7,345 nt of DNA, from the NCBI GenBank assembly GCA_041497995.1, contig JBGQHM010000337.1, positions 1-7,345 of the forward strand, given 5' to 3'. Within the stretch, counting starts at the first letter, position 1, and every line of letters begins with the position of its first letter. The position numbers and the translations under genes were made by a program. The notes beneath the pieces were generated by a model. That model was not told the DNA's origin, searched no databases, and worked only from the letters and a program-made list of their open reading frames with translations. Shown piece by piece: positions 1 to 4,749 of this stretch. Source of the DNA: DATKMS01 sp041497995 (GTDB lineage Bacteria > Desulfobacterota > Binatia > HRBIN30).

Positions 1-1
1 C

Positions 2-751
2 ATCACCAACACGATCACCGTCACCGACAACACCGTCATCTCGGACCTCAATCTGAAGCTGGGCATCACGCACACGTGGGTCGGTGACCTTCGTGTGTCG
101 TTGCAGCACGTGACGACGGGAACCACGGTGACCGTCTTGGACCGTCCAGGGATACCGGCGCTCCCCACCGGCTGCGACCGGAGCGACATCGCCGCGACGT
201 TGGACGATCAAGCCCCGCGATCCGCGCAGGACGAATGCGAACCCGGTAGCCCGACCATTGGCGGACGGTTGCGACCAAGCAGCCCCCTAAGCGTGTTCGG
301 CAGCGAAAATACCAGCGGGGTGTGGCGACTCACGATATCGGACAACGAGCCAGACGACACGGGAAGCTTGGTGAGTTGGTGCCTTGAGGTGAACGCGGCG
401 CCCTCACCGCCCCCGACGGCAAGCAGCTTCAGTTGCAATGGGGGGACGTCATGCACCGTCGGCTTCAACGTCCCCTTCACTTTGGGATTCAGCTTTACGG
501 ATCCCGATGGCAACGCCAGCGCGTGGCGCATCACCGGAAAACGTGGCGACGGGATGCGCGCTACTCTGGCGAAAGGGGTGATCACGCCACCGGCAGCCAG
601 TGGCGCCGTTCCACTGTCGTTCGAGGGATTCAGTTGCCCGCAGAGCAACTGCGCCACGGTCGAGTACGACTTGTTCCTGGTGGTGAGCGATTCGACCGGC
701 GCCGAGAGCGCCCCGGTCAGCCTGCACGTCATCGTGCTGGGCAGCTCGTGA
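2..751 (+). CDS. P-domain (proprotein convertase P/Homo B) protein, C-terminal part, 5' end outside window
   Basis: The frame is open from the left edge to a TGA at 749-751, giving 249 visible residues without a start. Visible residues 1 to about 131 read as a P/Homo B domain: an N-terminal strand with ISDLNLKLGI, then HTWVGDLRVSL, an LDRPG turn, CDRSD with a second Cys some 20 residues on (C58, C79), FGSENTSGVWRLTISD, and a closing SWCLEV strand. P domains are beta-sandwich modules found C-terminal to subtilisin-like or metalloproteases, or as repeats in secreted surface proteins. After a Pro/Ser linker (APSPPP), residues 141-249 look like a second, Ig/cadherin-like beta domain with an FTDPDGN turn and four cysteines (C145, C151, C212, C217) that could form disulfides. 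This fits an exported protein. The catalytic or other N-terminal part is not in the window, so the full function is unknown. The next gene converges on it, with only 17 bases between stop codons. Confidence 0.85.
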   Translation: MTNTITVTDNTVISDLNLKLGITHTWVGDLRVSLQHVTTGTTVTVLDRPGIPALPTGCDRSDIAATLDDQAPRSAQDECEPGSPTIGGRLRPSSPLSVFGSENTSGVWRLTISDNEPDDTGSLVSWCLEVNAAPSPPPTASSFSCNGGTSCTVGFNVPFTLGFSFTDPDGNASAWRITGKRGDGMRATLAKGVITPPAASGAVPLSFEGFSCPQSNCATVEYDLFLVVSDSTGAESAPVSLHVIVLGSS

Positions 752-768
752 CGTCCCGGCCTGCGGGC

Positions 769-1932
769 TCACAGTCGTTCGATGATCGTTCCGGTTCCGA
801 GTCCGCCACCACAGCACATGGCGATCAAACCGTAGCGGCGCTTGGTGCGTTCCAACTCGTGCAGCGCGGTCGTGATGAGGCGCGCGCCGGTACACCCAGT
901 CGGGTGCCCGAGTGCAATCGCGCCACCGTTCGGATTCACGTGCTCGGGATTGGGCTCGCACTCCTTCATCCACGCCAGCACCACTGACGCGAACGCTTCG
1001 TTCACCTCGAAGACGTCCATGTCATGCGCCTTCAGTCCCGTCTGCTTGAGCACCTTACGCGTCGCAGGGATCGGGCCTTTGAGCATGGTGACCGGATCGA
1101 CGCCAACGAGGGTTGTCGTGACGATGCGGGCGCGGGGTTTCAAGCCAAGGGCCTTGGCCCGCTGCGGAGACGCCAGCAGCACGGCAGAGGCACCATCGGA
1201 GACCTGCGACGACGTACCGGCAGTGTGGACACCGCCCGGCTCGACCGGATTCAGCGCCGCGAGTTTCTCCAGCGATGTCTGCCGCAGACCTTCGTCGCGG
1301 GCAACGCGGCGCTTGTCGCCCGTCGGGCTGCCGGTCTCCTCGAGCGCCGGCGCGTCGATCGGCACGACTTCGCGCGTGAAGCGGCCCTCTTCCCAGGCTT
1401 GGATGGCGAGCGTCTGACTGCGCAGGCCGAAGCGGTCAGTGTCCTCGCGCGTGATCCCATACTCTTTCGCGATCATCTCCGCGCCCTGGAACTGCGAGGC
1501 GTATGCGTAGTGAGTCGCGTAGCTCGGCGGTAACGGCGAGCCGCCCTTCATGTTGGCACCGAGCGGGACGCGGGTCATCATCTCCACACCGCATGCGAGC
1601 ACGAGATCCTCGATGCCCGCCCCGATGAGCCCGGCGGCGATGCTGGTGGCCTGCTGGCTGGAGCCGCATTGGCTGTCCACTGTCGTGGCAGCGATCTCCA
1701 TCGGGAATCCCTGCGACAGCCACGCCACCCGCGCGATGTTGAATGACTGCTCTCCAACCTGCGATACGCAGCCGCCGACGATCTGTCCGATCTCCTTCGG
1801 ATCGAGCTTGACACGCTCTACGGCGGCGCGCTGCACCGCGCCCAGCAGGTCAGCGGGATGCAATCCTGCCAGGCCACCCTTGCGACGGCCGATCGGACTG
1901 CGGACGGCCTCAACGATTAGCACCTCTTGCAT
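769..1932 (-). CDS. Thiolase (acetyl-CoA C-acyltransferase), FadA5-like
   Basis: This 387-residue protein has the usual length for thiolases, which cleave 3-ketoacyl-CoA with CoA to give acetyl-CoA and a shortened acyl-CoA (or run the reverse). The catalytic set is complete: nucleophile Cys89 in VDSQCGSSQQA, the NEAFA loop at 311-315, His343 in GGAIALGHPTGCTGAR, and Cys373 in the CxGGGxG motif near the C-terminus (CCGGGLGTG). The N-terminus (IVEAVRSPIGRRKGGLAGLH), IVGGCVSQVGEQSFNIARVAWL, and GGVHTAGTSSQVSDGA resemble from memory the actinobacterial sterol side-chain thiolase FadA5 more than PhaA or AtoB; the substrate is an inference. The frame stays open to 1992, but the start at 1932 is preferred: it has a strong SD and the protein then begins with the family's canonical first strand. 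It lies 125 bases downstream of the histidine kinase gene on the same strand and might be co-transcribed with it, though a hairpin lies between them. No other beta-oxidation gene is adjacent. Confidence 0.93.
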   Translation of the reverse strand: MQEVLIVEAVRSPIGRRKGGLAGLHPADLLGAVQRAAVERVKLDPKEIGQIVGGCVSQVGEQSFNIARVAWLSQGFPMEIAATTVDSQCGSSQQATSIAAGLIGAGIEDLVLACGVEMMTRVPLGANMKGGSPLPPSYATHYAYASQFQGAEMIAKEYGITREDTDRFGLRSQTLAIQAWEEGRFTREVVPIDAPALEETGSPTGDKRRVARDEGLRQTSLEKLAALNPVEPGGVHTAGTSSQVSDGASAVLLASPQRAKALGLKPRARIVTTTLVGVDPVTMLKGPIPATRKVLKQTGLKAHDMDVFEVNEAFASVVLAWMKECEPNPEHVNPNGGAIALGHPTGCTGARLITTALHELERTKRRYGLIAMCCGGGLGTGTIIERL

Positions 1933-1936
1933 GCAT

Positions 1937-1942
1937 TCCTCC
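1937..1942 (-). promoter_or_regulatory. Ribosome binding site of the thiolase gene
   Basis: On the minus strand GGGAGGA ends four bases before the ATG at 1932-1930. It is the only strong SD near the N-terminus and selects the 387-residue start over the longer open frame beginning at 1992. Confidence 0.75.
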
Positions 1943-2004
1943 CGCGCGTTGGTTCGACCAGTGCGATGTAGCTTGGCAGAGAAGCCCTGCAAGGGCCAGC
2001 GGGT

Positions 2005-2023
2005 GGCGCTGCGAAGCAGCGCC
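2005..2023. repeat. Perfect 8-bp hairpin with 3-base loop between kinase and thiolase genes
   Basis: GGCGCTGC (2005-2012), GAA (2013-2015) and GCAGCGCC (2016-2023) form a perfect, GC-rich stem. It sits 34 bases past the kinase stop codon in the direction of transcription. No T-run follows on the minus strand, so it is not a canonical intrinsic terminator. It could be a weak terminator, an RNA 3'-end stabiliser or a chance structure. The plus-strand core GCGAAGC is the known unusually stable DNA mini-hairpin sequence. Confidence 0.5.
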
Positions 2024-2057
2024 TGTCGCGTTGGTGCGGCGCAGCGGGATCGACTGC

Positions 2058-3686
2058 CTACGCGGCTGTCGAAAGGGTCGACCGCCGCATGGGGACGGCG
2101 AGCGGGGCAGCGCGCAGCGGACTGTGCGCGACGCTAGCAGTGCTGTGCAGCGGCAGGCGCACGCGGAAAGTGGATCCGCGGTTTGGTTGACTCTCAGCCT
2201 CGACCCATCCGCCGAGTGCAGCGGCCAGCTCTTGCGCCAGAGCCAAGCCCAACCCGAGACCGTCGAAGCGCCGCTTCAGTGAACCGTCGACTTGCTGAAA
2301 CTCCTGGAAGATCTTTGGCATGTCCTGCGGATCAATGCCGATGCCCGAGTCTTGAACGGCAATCTCGACGCGGTCGGCAACACACTCGGCACTGAGGCGA
2401 ACGAAGCCCTGCTCGGTGAACTTCGCTGCGTTGCCGAGCAAGCCGTTGACAATGAGGCGCAGCTTGCGGCGATCGGTGTACAATGCAGGCACATCGGCGT
2501 CGACGGCCGACTCGAAACGAATGGAGCGGCCAGCAAGGACCCCCTTTATACTGGTGGCGAGCTCGTCAAAGAGCTCTTGCAGGTCCACCCGCTCGACGAA
2601 CACCGCGGCGCTCCCGGCGCGCAGCTCGGTGAAACAGAGTAGCTCTTCCACGACATCAAGTAGGCGGAAACCGCTGGCGCGCAGACGCTCGACGCTCTCC
2701 TGGACGAACGGTGATGCCACCGCCTTGAGCTCTTCGGCGATGATGTCGGCGTTGCCAAGGATGACGTGCAAGGGACTGCGCAGCTCGTGCGAGAGCGTCG
2801 ACAGGAATTCCTGCTTCAGGCGTGTGCCCTCCTGTGCGACTCCCACTTGCTCGGCGGCGCAGAGCGCGTTCGCTGCAACCATCGCCAAGACTTTGCAGAA
2901 CTGGTCCTCCTCCGCGCTGAGCGCGCCACCATCCTTGGGCGCCACACGCAATGCCCCAAAGGTCCGGTCGTGCGTGCGGAGGAGAAAGACACTCCCCGGC
3001 TCCACCGTTTGCTCAGTAGGCTGCGCGCACAGGCCGCATTCCAACCGCGGGAAGGCCGCTTCCACCAGGTGCGCCAAGTTGCGGACCACTTGTTCGCCCA
3101 GGGCGCGCTGCGAGAAGGCCTCGCTGACTTGAAGCAGAAACTGCAGGCGTTCGCTTTCGCGCTCCGCGTGCTGCCGTCGCCAGCGCTCTTGCTTCGTTTC
3201 CTCGGTCACGTAGGCATAGAACACAGCCACGATGAAAAAAAATGGCAGGCGGAGCCACTCGCTGGCGCCGAGCGCATGCGCCGAGGTCATCCAGAGCCAG
3301 TAACCGTAAAGGCCGCTGATCATTGCCGCCCCGACTGCGATCTGGGCGACGCCCTCGGTCGCGGTCGTCAGGAAAATCGTGAAAAAGTAGATGATCAAGA
3401 AGTCCTGCGAGAAGCAGCCGACCGTGAGGTAGAGTCCAATGAGGACGACCGCAGTGTCGCCAAGCAGGAGCGCCGCGGAGAACCGTGGCCCGTGGAACCA
3501 CTCCCGCGGCGTGAGTGCCAGCAGCAGATTGCTCAGGATGAGGGCAAGGATGTACCCGACGCTGGCCAGGCTGGTCGCCGAGCCACCGAATAGGATCAGG
3601 TAGCTCGTCGAGATGACGACGACCGACCGCAGCAGCACGACCGTGCGCTTCTTATCGATCCCTCGCTTGGTAGTGCCCCCCGCCAT
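2058..3686 (-). CDS. Membrane-bound sensor histidine kinase (6 TM - GAF-like - HisKA - HATPase)
   Basis: This 542-residue protein should sense a signal, autophosphorylate on His and pass the phosphate to a response regulator. Residues about 15-162 hold six hydrophobic segments (near 15-34, 43-60, 71-91, 94-112, 113-133 and 146-162) with almost no periplasmic loop. A charged, probably coiled linker follows (162-185), then a GAF-like region (about 186-280). The H-box is SHELRSP with His300. The ATP-binding domain has an N-box (NGLLGNAAKFT, Asn419), a G1 box (DSGIG, 446-450), an F-box (IFQEFQQVDGS) and a G2 box (GLGLGLAL, 476-483). There is no receiver domain; a short low-complexity tail (about 517-542) ends the protein. 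The ATG at 3686 follows GGGAG at a spacing of seven bases on the minus strand. No response regulator is in the window, so it looks orphan here. The six-helix input with little outside the membrane suggests sensing within the membrane or of its state; the ligand cannot be read. Confidence 0.93.
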   Translation of the reverse strand: MAGGTTKRGIDKKRTVVLLRSVVVISTSYLILFGGSATSLASVGYILALILSNLLLALTPREWFHGPRFSAALLLGDTAVVLIGLYLTVGCFSQDFLIIYFFTIFLTTATEGVAQIAVGAAMISGLYGYWLWMTSAHALGASEWLRLPFFFIVAVFYAYVTEETKQERWRRQHAERESERLQFLLQVSEAFSQRALGEQVVRNLAHLVEAAFPRLECGLCAQPTEQTVEPGSVFLLRTHDRTFGALRVAPKDGGALSAEEDQFCKVLAMVAANALCAAEQVGVAQEGTRLKQEFLSTLSHELRSPLHVILGNADIIAEELKAVASPFVQESVERLRASGFRLLDVVEELLCFTELRAGSAAVFVERVDLQELFDELATSIKGVLAGRSIRFESAVDADVPALYTDRRKLRLIVNGLLGNAAKFTEQGFVRLSAECVADRVEIAVQDSGIGIDPQDMPKIFQEFQQVDGSLKRRFDGLGLGLALAQELAAALGGWVEAESQPNRGSTFRVRLPLHSTASVAHSPLRAAPLAVPMRRSTLSTAA

Positions 3687-3791
3687 TTGTCACTCCCGGT
3701 ATCCGCAGGCCCCGCCTCAACCTTGGCAGCAACGCGGGTGCCATCGGGTTCACATGCAGGGCTGTTGTCAAGGCTCCGACAGAGCTTCGCT

Positions 3792-3804
3792 TTTGGCTGC
3801 CAAA
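3792..3804. promoter_or_regulatory. Perfect 13-base palindrome, candidate operator
   Basis: TTTGGC-T-GCCAAA is a perfect inverted repeat with a single central base, 105 bases upstream of the kinase start codon. This shape is typical of a binding site for a dimeric repressor or activator. No regulator gene is present in the window, so the binding protein is unknown. A 13-base palindrome can also arise by chance. Confidence 0.35.
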
Positions 3805-3825
3805 TAAGTTTCCCACTTCGGATGT

Positions 3826-3841
3826 ATCGGTAAATCGGTAA
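3826..3841. repeat. Tandem duplication of ATCGGTAA
   Basis: Two exact head-to-tail copies of ATCGGTAA occupy 3826-3833 and 3834-3841, in a locally AT-richer part of the divergent region. On the minus strand they read TTACCGAT twice, 140-155 bases upstream of the kinase gene. Direct repeats of this length are typical of response-regulator boxes. They may equally be a simple duplication. Confidence 0.45.
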
Positions 3842-3962
3842 CGCCAGATTGCGGTGCGGCACTCCATCGACAACTGGCGGTGGCGGCCGGCGGCGAGCGA
3901 TCCTGAGGGGACGCCCGATCGTGTGTGAATAGGCTGGACTTCCTGATGGGTGCTTGCTAGAG

Positions 3963-3990
3963 GAGGAGGCTGCTTTTTCAACGCTTCCTC
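3963..3990 (+). promoter_or_regulatory. SD-mimic hairpin in the rpsU leader
   Basis: GAGGAGGC (3963-3970) pairs with GCTTCCTC (3983-3990) through eight pairs including one G-U, around a 12-base loop that contains a T-run. The left arm lies in a copy of the small ORF's SD: TAGAGGAGGA occurs at both 3958-3967 and 4130-4139. No start codon follows the upstream copy at a usable distance. The right arm is also the strand complementary to the real SD, so this hairpin and SD sequestration exclude each other. Confidence 0.45.
3981..3990 (+). promoter_or_regulatory. Anti-SD segment complementary to the small-ORF ribosome binding site
   Basis: ACGCTTCCTC is the exact reverse complement of 4135-4144 (GAGGAAGCGT), which covers the SD and reaches to two bases before the ATG at 4147. 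Pairing would hide the ribosome binding site and bring together the ends of a leader of about 165 bases. Confidence 0.45.
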
Positions 3991-4004
3991 AGCCCGCGCC
4001 CCGT

Positions 4005-4095
4005 GCAAGGGCGAGTAACTGGTTCACCTGGCCTGAGTAAATTTCGGGGCAGTGCGCGACGTGCGTCGGCCACCTTCAGCCGGTTGCGCCCTTGC
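4005..4095 (+). ncRNA. Candidate structured leader RNA domain upstream of rpsU
   Basis: GCAAGGGCG (4005-4013) and CGCCCTTGC (4087-4095) are a perfect 9-base inverted repeat closing a 73-base domain. Inside, AACTGG (4017-4022) can pair with CCGGTT (4080-4085) with one wobble, TGGCC (4029-4033) with GGCCA (4068-4072), and 4054-4057 with 4063-4066. A competing stem uses 4028-4031 plus 4033-4037 against 4075-4083. It matches no riboswitch class or ribosomal-protein leader that I recognise. High GC makes chance pairing common, so this is a candidate only. Confidence 0.35.
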
Positions 4096-4133
4096 CAGCC
4101 GGCGGGTGCAAATTGGCGCGACGGCCAGATAGA

Positions 4134-4140
4134 GGAGGAA
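4134..4140 (+). promoter_or_regulatory. Strong ribosome binding site of the small ORF
   Basis: GGAGGAA lies within AGAGGAGGAA (4131-4140), six bases before the ATG at 4147. It is one of the strongest SDs in the window and is the main reason for calling such a short ORF. It lies in the segment that the anti-SD at 3981-3990 can cover. Confidence 0.6.
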
Positions 4141-4146
4141 GCGTGG

Positions 4147-4251
4147 ATGGGTTGTTTCGGATGTCAGATGTTGCTCATATGCAGTTTCCCGGCGGTGTGT
4201 GCAGCGGCCGGCAACTACGGACGATGTTTGTGGGAGGATAAATGGCAATGA
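4147..4251 (+). CDS. Cys-rich 34-residue small ORF, possible leader peptide of rpsU
   Basis: The ORF runs from an ATG with a strong, well-spaced SD to a TGA at 4249-4251. The product starts MGCFGCQMLLIC and has five cysteines (3, 6, 12, 18, 27), a short hydrophobic middle and a WEDKW-containing tail. I recognise no family. It overlaps rpsU: its stop codon shares bases with an in-frame rpsU ATG at 4248-4250 (ATGA), the usual arrangement for translational coupling. Its role may be to carry ribosomes through the region that holds the rpsU SD, rather than to make a functional protein. The CxxC pair near the start could bind a metal, but the length is marginal. It may also be non-coding leader sequence. 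Upstream in-frame starts exist from 4003 but lack an SD. Confidence 0.4.
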   Translation: MGCFGCQMLLICSFPAVCAAAGNYGRCLWEDKWQ

Positions 4252-4553
4252 TCGAGTCAGAGCGCCAACCGGCGGAACGTAGCGAGCGGCCACGCTCGGA
4301 CTCACGCCGCGGAGAAGGTGGCTACGGCCGCCGTGGGCAGGCATTGACCGTTGTGGTCGACGACCGCGGTATCGAGGCAGCGCTGCGTGTGTTCAAGAAG
4401 CTGGTCCTCAAAGAAGGCCTGCTCAAGGACATCAAACGTCACGAGCACTACGAGAAGCCCGGGGACCGCAAGCGCCGCAAGACGCGCGAGGCGATTCGCC
4501 GCCGCCGCCGGCAGGCAGCCCGCACCCGCGTACGCTTCGGCTACCCGGAGTGA
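4242..4553 (+). CDS. rpsU: 30S ribosomal protein S21, N-terminally extended
   Basis: S21 is a small basic protein of the 30S subunit platform, near the 3' end of 16S rRNA and involved in initiation. Residues 34 to about 92 carry the family pattern: LTVVVDDRGIEAALRVFKK, then a GLLKDIKRHEHYEKP segment, then an Arg/Lys-rich helix (RKRRKTREAIRRRRRQAARTR). At 103 residues it is longer than the usual 60-75. The extra 33 N-terminal residues are polar, rich in Arg, Glu, Ser and Gly, and look disordered; a short VRFGYPE tail follows the basic helix. The start is ambiguous. GGGAGG at 4232-4237 lies four bases before the ATG at 4242 and ten before the ATG at 4248, which overlaps the small-ORF stop. The two choices differ by two residues. 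It has a candidate regulated leader upstream and a hairpin at its stop codon. Identification is firm; the role of the extension is unknown. Confidence 0.93.
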   Translation: MAMIESERQPAERSERPRSDSRRGEGGYGRRGQALTVVVDDRGIEAALRVFKKLVLKEGLLKDIKRHEHYEKPGDRKRRKTREAIRRRRRQAARTRVRFGYPE

Positions 4554-4587
4554 GCGACCGCGACGCCCTAGGTTGATCGTCGCTCAC
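4550..4587 (+). terminator. Hairpin spanning the rpsU stop codon
   Basis: GTGAGCGAC (4550-4558) and GTCGCTCAC (4579-4587) form a perfect 9-bp stem around a 20-base loop. The rpsU TGA (4551-4553) is inside the left arm. No T-run follows, so it is not a classical intrinsic terminator. It may end or attenuate the rpsU transcript, or protect its 3' end. Confidence 0.4.
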
Positions 4588-4589
4588 GA

Positions 4590-4682
4590 CTCGGCGCCGT
4601 GATCTGCGGCCCCGAGCGTCCCGACCCCTTCCCGAACGTCTTCGGCTTCCACGACATCTTCTACCTGTCCGTGTTGGCCGGC
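4590..4682 (+). pseudogene. Remnant of a hemolysin III (Hly-III/TrhA, PAQR-type) C-terminus
   Basis: In the frame of the GTG at 4599, reading from 4590, the translation runs LGAVICGPERPDPFPNVFGF and then HDIFYLSVLAG. This resembles the end of Hly-III family membrane proteins, where a Gly-Ala-Val strand, an RPDP(F/W)P-VFG(F/Y)HE motif and a hydrophobic last helix are usual. Here the His-Glu-x-x-His-type motif reads HDIFY, so the second His is lost. A TAG at 4569-4571 closes the frame upstream, the other transmembrane segments are absent, and after VLAG the frame loses all resemblance. The rest of that open frame overlaps the SDR gene and is not coding. The family match is from memory of the motif and rests on about 30 residues. 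Confidence 0.5.
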
Positions 4683-4685
4683 CCC

Positions 4686-4735
4686 GCCGCGCCCGGCCGT
4701 GTCACGCGCAGTTTGCTCGTCTCCGGCGGCGCGGC
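4686..4735 (+). repeat. 8-base inverted repeat just before the SDR gene
   Basis: GCCGCGCC (4686-4693) and GGCGCGGC (4728-4735) are perfect complements with a 34-base loop, ending 14 bases before the SDR start codon. In such GC-rich DNA it may be chance. If formed in RNA it could affect initiation at a gene that has no clear SD. Confidence 0.25.
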
Positions 4736-4749
4736 TATGGTGCGCCGGC

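Larger units (their letters stand above)
3687..4146. other. Divergent intergenic region between kinase gene and rpsU unit
   Basis: No convincing gene lies in these 460 bases. The kinase-proximal half carries a 13-base palindrome and a tandem octamer, and must contain the kinase promoter. The rpsU-proximal half (about 3958-4146) carries a set of inverted repeats described separately. I could not find a good -35/-10 pair on either strand. Short open frames here on both strands show no recognisable protein signature. Confidence 0.7.

Noticed and set aside
752..768. Possible bidirectional terminator between the convergent stops
   Set aside because: Only a 4-bp CCCG/CGGG stem is present, with no T-run on either strand.
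433..987. 184-codon plus-strand open frame across the convergent junction
   Set aside because: Overlaps the P-domain gene in another frame and the thiolase gene antisense; Arg/His-rich composition with no family signal.
842..1417. 191-codon plus-strand open frame
   Set aside because: Antisense to the thiolase gene, with Ser/Pro/Thr-rich composition typical of reverse-strand shadows.
1933..1992. N-terminal extension of the thiolase to 1992
   Set aside because: The 20 extra residues do not resemble any thiolase N-terminus, and the ATG at 1932 has a strong SD.
2766..3593. 275-codon plus-strand open frame
   Set aside because: It lies wholly antisense to the well-supported histidine kinase gene and its translation is low-complexity Arg/Gln/Ala-rich without any domain; it is a codon-bias shadow in GC-rich DNA.
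3766..3771. Perfect TTGACA (-35 type) on the minus strand, about 80 bases upstream of the kinase start
   Set aside because: At spacings of 16-18 bases the -10 position reads ACCCGA, CCCGAT or CCGATG, which do not resemble TATAAT.
3971..3982. T-run near 3974-3978 as an intrinsic terminator
   Set aside because: The run lies in the loop of a hairpin, not after a stem, so it does not form a terminator.
3652..4008. 118-codon minus-strand open frame in the divergent region
   Set aside because: No SD, no recognisable motif, and it overlaps the start of the kinase gene in another frame.
4003..4146. Upstream extension of the small ORF from 4003
   Set aside because: No SD precedes it and it would cover the candidate structured leader; the ATG at 4147 has a strong, well-spaced SD.
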